The position numbers were made by a program, and so were the translations under genes. 47,785 nt of DNA, taken from Palsa-870 sp035937155. Its GTDB lineage: Bacteria; Chloroflexota; Dormibacteria; Dormibacterales; Dormibacteraceae. The notes beneath the pieces are model-generated. The model was given only the letters and a program-made list of their open reading frames with translations. It had not been told where the DNA came from and did not search any database. Below are positions 22,341-30,683 of this stretch, piece by piece; the stretch's first letter is position 1, and every line of letters begins with the position of its first letter. The DNA lies in NCBI GenBank assembly GCA_035937155.1, contig DASYVJ010000002.1, positions 1 through 47,785 on the forward strand, read 5' to 3'.

Positions 22341-24734
22341 CTGGCGAAAGCGCTCCGCAACTCGAAGTCTTCCCTCACCGCGGAAAGGATCGTCGCCGAC
22401 TACCGCCTGGCCTACAGCAGCCGCCGGGCGAGCGTGATTGGCCGCGCGGAGGTGCTGCGCGGCAACGCCACGTTTGGCATCTTCGGTGATGGCAAGGAGA
22501 TCGCCCAGCTCGCGATGGCCAAGACGTTCCGACCGGGCGACTGGCGTGCCGGCTACTACCGCGACCAGACGTTCATGTGGGCCACTCGAATGTCGAATGT
22601 CCGCTCGTTCTTCGCCCAGCTGTACGGCAACGCGAACGTTGAGGCTGACGTTGCTTCCGGCGGCCGCCAGATGGGAAACCATTTCGCAACTCGCTTCCTC
22701 GATGACCAGGGGGCGTTCACCAGGTCGGTCGATACATTGAACTCGAGCGCAGACGTCTCCAATGTCGCCGGCTGGATGCCGCGATTGCTGGGCCTCGCGT
22801 ATGCCTCGAAGCTGTATCGGGACAACCCGCAGCTGAAGTCCCTGCAGGACGGATTCTCCGTCAGCGGAAATGAGGTCGCGTTCGGAACCATCGGCGATGC
22901 GGCTACAAGCGAGGGCCTGTTCTGGGAGACGATCAACGCAGTCGGGGTTCTGCAGGTGCCGCTGGCGATGTCAGTCTGGGACGACGGATACGGCATCTCG
23001 GTCCCGATCACGGCTGCGACGACCAAAGCCTCGATTTCGGACGTGCTGCGCGGCTTCATACCGGACGATCGGCCTGGCATCGACATCTACGTGGTGCCCG
23101 GGTGGGACTACCCCGCGCTGGTCGAGGCCTACGCGAGGGGGGTCGAGAAGGTTCGGCTCGAGCACAAGCCGGCGCTCTTTCACATCACCGAGCTGACACA
23201 GCCGCAGGGGCACTCGACCAGCGGAAGCCACGAGCGCTACAAGACGAAGGAGCGGCTGCGTTTCGAGAACGAGTTCGACTGTGTCGCACGGATGCGGGAC
23301 TGGATCATCGAGACCGGGATCGCGAGCGAGTCCCAGCTGGAGGGCTGGGAGGCGGCTGACAAGGAAGCGGTCGAGGCCGCGCGCGACCTGGCGTGGGACG
23401 CATTCCAGTCACCCATCCGCGCCGAGCGGGACCGTGCGGTTGCCATCCTCAAACGTGTCGACATGCCGGAGGTCGCGGAGATCACCAACATGTTGGATGA
23501 GGCCGGCAAGGTGACCCGTTCGCTCGTCATGTCGAGCGCCGCACGGGCGTTGCACCGGCTGCGCGGCATCGAATCGCCGGCGAGAACCGAGCTGGCAACC
23601 TTCGTCAAGTTGTACGGAAAGGAGAACACCGAGCGGTACAACTCACACCTATACAGCGGGTCGGATGAGTCGCCCTTGAAGGTCGCGGTAGTTCCCGCGG
23701 TCTACACCGACAAGTCACCGAGAGTCGATGGCAGGCAGGTGCTGCTGCGCAATTTCGACGCGAATTTCGCACGTGACGCGCGCCTTTTCGTGATGGGGGA
23801 GGACGTTGGGCGCCTGGGCGACGTCAACCTGGTCTTCGAGGGTTTGCAGGCGAAATATGGAGACTTGCGAATCACTGACACCGGCATTCGCGAGGCCACC
23901 ATCCTCGGCCAGTCCATCGGCGCGGCGATGCGAGGGCTGCGGCCGATCTGCGACATCCAGTACCTCGACTACTTCCTTTATGCGTTGGAGACCGCCTCTG
24001 ACGATCTCGCCACACTGCACTGGCGAACCGTTGGCGGCCAGAAGGCGCCGGTGGTCATTCGCACGAAGGGGCACCGGCTGGTCGGCATCTGGCATTCGGG
24101 CTCGCCGATGGCTGTGGTTCTGAACGCGCTGCAGGGTCTCTATGTCGCGGTGCCGCGCAACATGACGCAGGCGGCGGGCTTCTACAACACGCTGTTTCGA
24201 GGCGACAACCCAGGTCTCGTGATCGAGATGTTGAACGGGTACCGGCTGAAGGAGCGCGTGCCTGACAACATCGGCGAGTTCACGGTCCCGCTTGGCGTGC
24301 CAGAGGTGCTGCGGCAGGGAACTGACGCGACGATCGTCACTTACGGCGCGTGCTGCGCCTACGCCATCGATGCCGCCCAAACGCTCGAGGAGCTCGGTGT
24401 GTCGTGTGAGGTGATCGACGTCCAGACGCTGAATCCGTTCGACATCAACCACACGATCGTGCGCTCCATCGAGAAGACACATGCGCTGGTCTGTCTCGAT
24501 GAGGACGTGCCAGGCGCGGCCTCGGCGTTCATGCTGCAGCAGATCCTCGAAGTGCAGCAGGGCTGGTGGCATCTGGACGCCGCCCCGCGCACGCTGGCCG
24601 CTTCGCCGAACCGCCCGGCGTACGGGCCGGACGGGGATTACTTCACCAAGCCGAACCGCGAAACCATCGTGACGACGGTGTACGAGCTCGTGCGCGAACG
24701 GCAGCCATGGAGGTTCCCCTCCCTGGACTCTTAG
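22341..24734 (+). CDS. Fused 2-oxoacid dehydrogenase E1 alpha/beta subunit
   Basis: A 797-residue ThDP enzyme with both E1 chains in one polypeptide, as in the branched-chain type E1 fusions. The alpha half has FGIFGDGKEIAQLAMAK, GYYRDQTFMW and the ThDP region GDAATSEGLFWETIN to VWDDGYGIS. The beta half has VMGEDVGRLGDVNLVFEGL and DIQYLDYFLYALE. Translation probably starts at CTG 22341: GGGGAGG at 22326-22332 is 8 nt upstream, and the added residues ERIVADYRLAYSSRRASVIG match family N-termini. The first standard start, GTG 22434, would cut this off and has no Shine-Dalgarno. No E2 or E3 gene lies nearby, so the acyltransferase must be encoded elsewhere. Confidence 0.87.
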   Translation: MAKALRNSKSSLTAERIVADYRLAYSSRRASVIGRAEVLRGNATFGIFGDGKEIAQLAMAKTFRPGDWRAGYYRDQTFMWATRMSNVRSFFAQLYGNANVEADVASGGRQMGNHFATRFLDDQGAFTRSVDTLNSSADVSNVAGWMPRLLGLAYASKLYRDNPQLKSLQDGFSVSGNEVAFGTIGDAATSEGLFWETINAVGVLQVPLAMSVWDDGYGISVPITAATTKASISDVLRGFIPDDRPGIDIYVVPGWDYPALVEAYARGVEKVRLEHKPALFHITELTQPQGHSTSGSHERYKTKERLRFENEFDCVARMRDWIIETGIASESQLEGWEAADKEAVEAARDLAWDAFQSPIRAERDRAVAILKRVDMPEVAEITNMLDEAGKVTRSLVMSSAARALHRLRGIESPARTELATFVKLYGKENTERYNSHLYSGSDESPLKVAVVPAVYTDKSPRVDGRQVLLRNFDANFARDARLFVMGEDVGRLGDVNLVFEGLQAKYGDLRITDTGIREATILGQSIGAAMRGLRPICDIQYLDYFLYALETASDDLATLHWRTVGGQKAPVVIRTKGHRLVGIWHSGSPMAVVLNALQGLYVAVPRNMTQAAGFYNTLFRGDNPGLVIEMLNGYRLKERVPDNIGEFTVPLGVPEVLRQGTDATIVTYGACCAYAIDAAQTLEELGVSCEVIDVQTLNPFDINHTIVRSIEKTHALVCLDEDVPGAASAFMLQQILEVQQGWWHLDAAPRTLAASPNRPAYGPDGDYFTKPNRETIVTTVYELVRERQPWRFPSLDS

Positions 24735-24737
24735 CGG

Positions 24738-26426
24738 TTAGGTGAGTTCTCCCGGCAGATACTCCATCACCGCTAGGGCCGGCGCCCGGCTTAGCAGCGA
24801 GACTCCCTCGAGCAGGTAGCCGATGAAAGCTGCGGCGCTAGCCGGCTCCAGCGGCGGGATCACCCGTTTGGGCGCCCTCGCCTCCCGCACCGGCGCGGTC
24901 TCGTCGAGACCCGCCAGGCTGCGCGCCTTGCGCACCGCCGCGTCCAGGCCGCCAAGCTCGTCGACCAGCTTCCGTTCCATGGCCTGGCGACCGGTCCACA
25001 CACGACCCGCCGCGATCGGATGAACCTCTTCAGGCGTCATGTTTCGTGCCTTGCCGACCACCTCCAGGAACAGCCTGTAAATGCGGTCGATCTGGCCTTT
25101 CACGATCTGCCGTTCCTCATCTGTATACGGTTTCTCGTCGCTCTCGATCGTCGCGTGCTCACCGAAGGCGATCGTCTCGCGGTTGAACATGAGCTTCGAC
25201 CACATACCGCCCGTCACGATCTTCCCGGAGAGGACGCCGATCGAACCGGTGAGCGAACTCGGACGGGCGACGATCCAGCGAGCAGGGGTCGAGACCCAAT
25301 AACCGCCGGACCCCGCGACGGGGCCCATCGCGACGACAATCGGTTTGCGCTCCGCGATTACGTTCAGCGCCTGCCGCATCGCTTCGGATGCCGTCGCCGA
25401 ACCTCCTCGGGAGTTGACGTAGACGACCACGGCGGCAGCGCGCTTGTCGCTCGCGACCTGGCGTGCCGCCTGGACCACGGTCAGGTCCCCGGCGCGATCC
25501 TCGCCAACCAGCGGCACCTGGACCGGCGGCTTGACCGGCAGCCTTCCCGAACGTCCGTCGATGATCGTGCCCTCGATCCGGAGCACTGCCACGTACTTGG
25601 GGGGTGGAGGGGTCGGTGCCGGTGACGGCAACTTGCTCCGCGCTTTCTCCCACGTTCCGATCGTGATGGAGGTCCCGCCACCCGGCCCGAGGCGTTCGGC
25701 CAGCTTTTCCTCAGGGATCACGGCATCCACGACATGCTTTTCGAGAGCGGCGTCGTCGCTGTAGGGTGAGCTATCGACAAGCTCCCGCGCGCCTTTCTCG
25801 TCTCGCAACCGGCCTTCCGCGATCGCGCCCAACAGCTCCTTCTGCTGAGACTCGAGCAGCCACGTGATCTGCTCGCGCAGCTCGTCCGACATATTCGACT
25901 TGGTGAGCATGTCCGCGGCCGACTTGTACGGGGAGATCTGCACGAAGTCCGCCTCGATGCCGAACCTCGCGAGGCCGTCGCGAAGAAACATGCCGGTGCT
26001 GGCAAAGCCGAGCGGCTGCACGGTCCCGACCGGCATCAGGAGAATCTCGTCGCAGGCGCACGCCAGGTAATAGGTCCCGGTCGTGTAGAAGGGCGCCCAC
26101 GCCACCACGCGCCTGCCCGACTTGCGAAGCTTGACCACCAGCTCCCTCAGGTCTTGAAGCGTGGCCATCGGCATGCCGACCGGTCGGAGATGAAGGATCA
26201 CGCCTCTGACACGAGGATCGTGCGAGATGGCTTCGAACCGCTCGCCCAGCTCCGTCACGCTGAGGCGCGGCCGCGATGTGAATCGCTGCCACAGGCGACG
26301 TGGCGGGTCCGGCAGGGGCGGCAGGTCGTTCTCCAGCACAAAGATGACGTAGTCAGGCGGCCTGCCTCGCGACCGGCGAACGCGCGACAACAGCCACCAC
26401 AAGTAGCGGAACGGAAACAGGATCAC
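24738..26426 (-). CDS. sppA: Signal peptide peptidase SppA, long (67-kDa) type
   Basis: A 562-residue membrane-associated serine protease that clears cleaved signal peptides. Two tandem S49 domains are visible. The catalytic Lys is Lys168 in SPYKSAADM. The nucleophile is Ser373 in VAGSGGYW, preceded by VNSRGGSATASEAM and followed by SLTGSIGVLSGK. A hydrophobic N-terminus (residues 1-14) anchors it. The start is GTG 26426. Its stop is 3 nt from the stop of the convergent E1 gene. Confidence 0.92.
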   Translation of the reverse strand: MILFPFRYLWWLLSRVRRSRGRPPDYVIFVLENDLPPLPDPPRRLWQRFTSRPRLSVTELGERFEAISHDPRVRGVILHLRPVGMPMATLQDLRELVVKLRKSGRRVVAWAPFYTTGTYYLACACDEILLMPVGTVQPLGFASTGMFLRDGLARFGIEADFVQISPYKSAADMLTKSNMSDELREQITWLLESQQKELLGAIAEGRLRDEKGARELVDSSPYSDDAALEKHVVDAVIPEEKLAERLGPGGGTSITIGTWEKARSKLPSPAPTPPPPKYVAVLRIEGTIIDGRSGRLPVKPPVQVPLVGEDRAGDLTVVQAARQVASDKRAAAVVVYVNSRGGSATASEAMRQALNVIAERKPIVVAMGPVAGSGGYWVSTPARWIVARPSSLTGSIGVLSGKIVTGGMWSKLMFNRETIAFGEHATIESDEKPYTDEERQIVKGQIDRIYRLFLEVVGKARNMTPEEVHPIAAGRVWTGRQAMERKLVDELGGLDAAVRKARSLAGLDETAPVREARAPKRVIPPLEPASAAAFIGYLLEGVSLLSRAPALAVMEYLPGELT

Positions 26427-26454
26427 CCGCCACTAGGTTAAGGGGTCGCTGAAC

Positions 26455-27582
26455 TCAGACTACTTTCGATACCTCGAGGTGCTCGTCGAGCTGCTGGCTG
26501 AGCCGGGTCGCGCCGTACTCCTGGCCAACGTGCTGGTGATAAGGCACGCCGGTGAAAAGGTGATGGCTGCGCGTCGGTATGTCGGCGCCCTCGTCCCACT
26601 CCTTTCGCTGCAGCGACATGTAGCCGTGCTCACCGCTCTGCTTCATCTCGTGCAGCAGAACGGACATGCCGTGGCCGGCCGCGTGCTGAAGAGCGAGGGT
26701 GATGAAGATGAAGCCCACGCCAAGCTCGCCAAGATCCTCCCACGTGATCGGGCTCCTTTCGTTGTACCACTTGAACGACGAGGAGTAGTTGAAGGCAAAC
26801 CTTGCCTTTGGAAACCGCTTGCGAATCTCCGTGCAAAATTTCTCTGTCGGCCCGCGCTCAGCGGTGGGGAACTCGCACCACAGGAGGTCGGGGATCCCGC
26901 TGTCGAGGTACCTCAGGCCGCGGTCAATGGCCAGCTCGATGCCTCGTTTCGACTCAGGTGCCTCGCTGGCAGAGACCCCATCGGTGCGCGCGATGATCAC
27001 GAAGTCCGGGTGCCCCAGGTCGTCTGCGGCGCTGCGCATCATCTTGAGCTTGCCGACGAACTCGTCGGCCGAGATCAGCGCCTTCCCTGCGATGTGGCCG
27101 CAGCGCTTCGGCATCACCTGGTCCTCGAGGTGTGCCGCCGCGACCCCGGCTCGCACGTAGAGCTCGACCGTGCGCTGCACGTTGAAGAGGTTTCCATAAC
27201 CTGCGTCCATGTCCACGACGACGGGCGGGATCTCGAGATGCACCGGCGGCGCTCCCTTTTCGGGGTCGCCCATGGCCATTGTCAGCTGGAACTTGCGGAG
27301 CGCGCTCACGGTGCGCCGCGCGCCGTCGGCGATCTCGACCGACGAGTAGAGATCCATGTCCGTGGTGCCAAGGTGGCCGATCGCGAATGAGTAGCCGCTG
27401 AAGTAAACGGCGTCGTAGCCGTGGTACATGACGAGCTCGGCGCCCATCGGGTCATACACGCCAGGACCAAAGACGTATGACCTCGTGGCCAGCAGGCGCC
27501 GCAGCCGCTTACTTGGGTCCTCGTTGCGCGACGCCGGGACTTTGAACCCCTGCGGCAGCAGGGGCGTGGAGACAAGGTCCAT
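26455..27582 (-). CDS. aceA: Isocitrate lyase (short form)
   Basis: A 375-residue ICL/PEP-mutase superfamily enzyme. The catalytic signature is KRCGH (the family pattern allows Arg in second place), with IIARTDGVSASEAPESKRGI and FNYSSSFKWY further on. It splits isocitrate into glyoxylate and succinate for growth on C2 compounds or fatty acids. It is shorter than the E. coli enzyme (about 430). AAGGAGGG lies 4 nt before ATG 27582, a strong ribosome site. A LysR gene lies upstream on the same strand. No malate synthase is in the window. Confidence 0.9.
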   Translation of the reverse strand: MDLVSTPLLPQGFKVPASRNEDPSKRLRRLLATRSYVFGPGVYDPMGAELVMYHGYDAVYFSGYSFAIGHLGTTDMDLYSSVEIADGARRTVSALRKFQLTMAMGDPEKGAPPVHLEIPPVVVDMDAGYGNLFNVQRTVELYVRAGVAAAHLEDQVMPKRCGHIAGKALISADEFVGKLKMMRSAADDLGHPDFVIIARTDGVSASEAPESKRGIELAIDRGLRYLDSGIPDLLWCEFPTAERGPTEKFCTEIRKRFPKARFAFNYSSSFKWYNERSPITWEDLGELGVGFIFITLALQHAAGHGMSVLLHEMKQSGEHGYMSLQRKEWDEGADIPTRSHHLFTGVPYHQHVGQEYGATRLSQQLDEHLEVSKVV

Positions 27583-27632
27583 CAGGCCCTCCTTAGTGCG
27601 AGCTAGATTTCTAACGCTAAAAGCAGGAAGGT

Positions 27633-27731
27633 CTACTCGTTCTCGTGGTCGCAGTTGCAGGGCTCAGGGCACTCGCATTCGTGTGCCGAAGGCTCGGTGT
27701 GAAGCTCCCGCGACTGTTCGTGACTGTCCAT
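27633..27731 (-). CDS. Putative 32-aa Cys-rich miniprotein upstream of aceA
   Basis: A short ORF (ATG 27731 to TAG 27633) in the 233-nt gap between lysR and aceA. Its C-terminal half reads HECECPEPCNCDHENE: four Cys as CxC-x3-CxC flanked by His, a metal-binding pattern reminiscent of small metallothioneins or zinc knuckles. Third codon positions are mostly G or C, as in the neighbouring genes. No Shine-Dalgarno is seen. TTGGAC and ATAGTT with 17-nt spacing lie just upstream on the minus strand and could start a leaderless or short-leader message running into aceA. It may be a real gene or a leader peptide. Confidence 0.45.
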   Translation of the reverse strand: MDSHEQSRELHTEPSAHECECPEPCNCDHENE

Positions 27732-27815
27732 GCGTCGAAACTATCAAAGACGCTGATATAAGTCCAATTAATAGATCTGATCAATGCCATCGAAAAAGCC
27801 GATGTACGCGGGAGG

Positions 27816-28751
27816 TCAGCCGCGCGTTTCTATTAGTTCGAGAAAGGCGGCCACAATGCCCTCGGGCTCCCCGGCGTCCCTCCGCCGGAAGACGACGATC
27901 GAGTTGTGCATGTGAGGTGCGTCCGTCATCGCCACCACGGACAGAGTTCCGCTCGCCGCCTCGCGTGCGACGGCGGTGCCGGGCAGGAGCGCGACTCCGA
28001 GACCGCGCTCCACCATCTTCTTGGCAGCCTCGATCGAATCGAGCTCCATCAAGCCGCGGAGCTTCACACCCGCAGATAGAAAGGCACCCTGCGTGATCTC
28101 GTAGTAGCTGGACGTGCGGTCGAACATGATGAGCTTCTCGGCCGCGATATCTGACATCGGCACGTCACGTCGTTTGGTGAAGGGGTGGTCGGGCGCGCAG
28201 ACGAGGACCAGCTCCTCGGTGTGAAACGGCCGGAGCTCCAGGTCTGGGTGGCGGATGCTCCGGCCGAGGCCGAGCTGGACCTCGTCGCGCAGCACGAGCT
28301 CGACCACATCCTCGGAATGACCCGTACGCACGGACACCTCGACCCTCGGATGTCTGGCGACGAACCTCTCGAGCAGCTCCGGCAGGACGTAGGTGCTGAC
28401 CGCCGGAGCCGCCGCGATCATCAGGTGGCCGGCCGACGCCGTCATCACTTGCTCGAGGGCATCTCGACCGTCGACAAGAGCGCGCAGCGCTCGTTCTGCA
28501 AACGGGATCCAGGCCCGACCGGCGTCAGTCAGCCGCATGCCGTGGGAAGTGCGCAGAAACAGCGGGGTCCCGAGCTCACGCTCGAGGCCGTGGAGGCGCG
28601 CGGTTAGGGTGGGCTGGGTGATGAAGAGCACTTCCGCTGCCCGGCTGACACTGCCACGCCGGGCAACCTCGAGGAAGCCCTCGACCTGCACCAGCTGGAT
28701 TCCGCTTGGCTTTCCGTTACGTGATTCATCTATGGCCACGGCCGTAGCCAC
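27816..28751 (-). CDS. LysR family transcriptional regulator
   Basis: A 311-residue regulator. The N-terminal HTH (FLEVARRGSVSRAAEVLFITQPTLTARL, given here in two parts as residues about 26-53) is the standard LysR DNA-binding domain. A periplasmic-binding-like effector domain follows, with HLMIAAAPAVSTYVLPELL and LVLVCAPDHPF. It is the first gene upstream of aceA on the same strand, so aceA or the small Cys-rich ORF are candidate targets. GTG 28751 is 8 nt after a TATAGA box on the minus strand (28760-28765), consistent with a leaderless transcript. Confidence 0.92.
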   Translation of the reverse strand: MATAVAIDESRNGKPSGIQLVQVEGFLEVARRGSVSRAAEVLFITQPTLTARLHGLERELGTPLFLRTSHGMRLTDAGRAWIPFAERALRALVDGRDALEQVMTASAGHLMIAAAPAVSTYVLPELLERFVARHPRVEVSVRTGHSEDVVELVLRDEVQLGLGRSIRHPDLELRPFHTEELVLVCAPDHPFTKRRDVPMSDIAAEKLIMFDRTSSYYEITQGAFLSAGVKLRGLMELDSIEAAKKMVERGLGVALLPGTAVAREAASGTLSVVAMTDAPHMHNSIVVFRRRDAGEPEGIVAAFLELIETRG

Positions 28752-28785
28752 AAATTCTATCTATAGCGCCCTGACTTGAGGCACG

Positions 28786-28829
28786 CCCCCACCAGGCCTT
28801 TGGCCGACCTCCTCAGCTAGTGGGGAGGT
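28786..28829 (+). repeat. Double-hairpin dispersed repeat, copy B
   Basis: CCCCCACC, a short hairpin GGCC-TTT-GGCC, then ACCTCCTCA/TGGGGAGGT around an AGCTAG loop. The TGA stop of the adjacent minus-strand gene (28831-28833) falls within the extended similarity that follows GGGGAGGT (A-T-C-A-A-C, compare copy A). Confidence 0.8.
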
Positions 28830-28830
28830 A

Positions 28831-29028
28831 TCAACTCGGGGGCCTTCTCAATAGCACCGCGGAGGCCCAGATCGCGATCGCCCACACCGGGGCCATCGTG
28901 ATCACGAAAGGACGGATCGTGTCGCTGGCCGAGTGCGAGTCGCGATCGAACACCTGGAAGACCAGGACACTGCCGAACAGCAGCACAGCCAGCGCGAACG
29001 AGACGCCGCCGACGGTGGTCCACTTCAT
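28831..29028 (-). CDS. Small two-TM membrane protein, 65 aa
   Basis: Starts at ATG 29028 with MKWTTVGGVSFALAVLLFG, followed by a hydrophilic loop (VFDRDSHSASDTIRPF) and a second hydrophobic segment ending RRPPS. GAGG lies 3 nt before the start, closer than usual. The frame is open further upstream but only as antisense of the LLM gene. I do not recognise a family. Its stop codon lies at the edge of repeat copy B. Confidence 0.55.
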   Translation of the reverse strand: MKWTTVGGVSFALAVLLFGSVLVFQVFDRDSHSASDTIRPFVITMAPVWAIAIWASAVLLRRPPS

Positions 29029-29100
29029 AGCCTCACCAACGTGTGATTTGAGAGCGGCGTTACGGAATTTTTCGGCGCCAGCCGCCCGGTTCTTGTTGAC

Positions 29101-30057
29101 ATGAATCCTATGTTCGGGTTTCACATACCCAATTACACTCACCGCGGCGTTCCCAATGACCGCCTCTTCGATCGCGTGGTCGAGCAAGCGAAGGCAGCCG
29201 AAAAGGCGGGCTTCGACCTCGTGACCGTCATGGACAACTTCTATCAGATACGTGGCATCGGTCCCGAGACGGACCCGATGCTGGAGGCGTACACGACCCT
29301 GGGTGCGCTCGCGGCGAACACGTCGCGGGTGAAGCTCGGAACACTGGTCACCGGCGTCACCTACCGCAACCCGGCGATTCTCGCCAAGCAGGTGACGACG
29401 CTCGACGTCATCTCCAAAGGTCGCGCCGTCCTCGGCATCGGTGCAGCCTGGAACGAGGACGAGCACAAGGGTTATGGCGTTGAGTTCCCGCCCATCGGCC
29501 AGCGCATGGACCGCCTCGACGAAGCACTGACAATCGCGAAGCTGATGTTCACGCAGGACCGGCCGTCATTTGAAGGCAAGTACTACAAGATCGATCGCGC
29601 GCTGAACGTCCCGCGGCCCATACAGCCCGGAGGCCCAAAGATCCTGATCGGCGGCACCGGCGAGCGACGGACGCTGCGGCTTCTCGCCCAGCACGGCGAC
29701 ATCGGTCACTGGTTCGGTAGCGACATACCGGAGCTGCAGCGAAAGAAGCAGATTTTCTACGAGCATTGCGAGGCGGTCAAACGAGATCCTGCTGAGGTGC
29801 AGCTGACCCTCGGCTTCCCACGGGTCCTCGTCGAAAACGAAAAGGACGGCAAAGCCATCCTTGACACCCTTACGCCGGAGCGGCGCGCCATGGCCAGGGT
29901 CGCGACCCTGCCCCAGGCTACTGAGCTGATCGGCAAATACCTGGACGAAGGATTCACCGGATTCACGTTGAACAACAACATCTACGGGACGAATGAGTCG
30001 ATCGCACGCGCCGGAGAGCTGATCAAAGCCGTCCGAGGCAGCGCCGTTTCCGCTTAG
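29101..30057 (+). CDS. LLM class flavin/F420-dependent oxidoreductase
   Basis: A 318-residue bacterial luciferase-like TIM-barrel protein. AAEKAGFDLVTVMDNFYQ, SRVKLGTLVTGVTYRNPA, GRAVLGIGAAWNEDEH and GPKILIGGTGERRTLRL are typical of the F420-dependent branch. The substrate cannot be predicted. ATG 29101 (or ATG 29110) starts the gene. Its stop shares bases with the stop of the convergent DUF1684 gene (TTAG). Confidence 0.88.
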   Translation: MNPMFGFHIPNYTHRGVPNDRLFDRVVEQAKAAEKAGFDLVTVMDNFYQIRGIGPETDPMLEAYTTLGALAANTSRVKLGTLVTGVTYRNPAILAKQVTTLDVISKGRAVLGIGAAWNEDEHKGYGVEFPPIGQRMDRLDEALTIAKLMFTQDRPSFEGKYYKIDRALNVPRPIQPGGPKILIGGTGERRTLRLLAQHGDIGHWFGSDIPELQRKKQIFYEHCEAVKRDPAEVQLTLGFPRVLVENEKDGKAILDTLTPERRAMARVATLPQATELIGKYLDEGFTGFTLNNNIYGTNESIARAGELIKAVRGSAVSA

Positions 30058-30683
30058 TCCTTGTAGGTAAGCTCCCCCGCGCGCACCGGCACCGTCAAGT
30101 AGTTCTCGGGTGGGGCGAGTGGGCAGGCCCAGCGTGGACTGTAGGCGCATGAGGCGTTGTACGCGTAGTTGAAATCGATCATCACTTTGCTCGAGCCTGG
30201 CGTGACCTCGAGCACCAGCCCATCGGTGTCCTTCGCGGTATCGAAGAGGTACCGCCCGGCGCCGTAAGTCTCGTGGCGCGACGTGGCGTCGCGAAACGGT
30301 ACGAACAGGCCGCCGGCGTACTGCGCCAGGTTCAATACCGTCAGCCGGCAGCCTTCGCCGTGCAGACTGAACACCAGGTGGCCGGCCCTTCGATAGCGTA
30401 CCGCGCCATCCTCGCCGCCTGTGTCGATGAGCAGCTCAGATCCGTCACCTGGCTCGAGATGTGCCTCCACGCGATAAGCGGAGTCGTGCGGAAAGTAATG
30501 CAGGCCCGTGAACGATGCGCGCTCCTCCGGTTCGATCGGCGACTGCGGATGAGCTCGGAAAAGATCGTCGCGGCCCTGTCTGAACCGCGTCAGAGCATCG
30601 GGTCCTGTGGTCCGGTAAAGATCACCGACGCGGCGGCGCCAATCGACGAGGTCGAGGGCTACCTGTCCGTCACTGACCGTCAA
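30054..30683 (-). CDS. DUF1684 family protein
   Basis: A 209-residue protein matching DUF1684. The N-terminus DLVDWRRRVGDLYR and the C-terminal signature FNYAYNASCAYSPRW then CPLAPPENYL identify the family. Function is not established. It overlaps the upstream DUF5671 gene by 14 nt on the same strand, so the two are probably co-translated, and its last codon overlaps the end of the convergent LLM gene. Confidence 0.85.
   Translation of the reverse strand: MTVSDGQVALDLVDWRRRVGDLYRTTGPDALTRFRQGRDDLFRAHPQSPIEPEERASFTGLHYFPHDSAYRVEAHLEPGDGSELLIDTGGEDGAVRYRRAGHLVFSLHGEGCRLTVLNLAQYAGGLFVPFRDATSRHETYGAGRYLFDTAKDTDGLVLEVTPGSSKVMIDFNYAYNASCAYSPRWACPLAPPENYLTVPVRAGELTYKD

Noticed and set aside
28831..29466. 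A 211-residue minus-strand ORF extending over the LLM gene
   Set aside because: Only the last 65 residues look like a protein; the upstream part is antisense to a clear LLM oxidoreductase, so the start was set at 29028.
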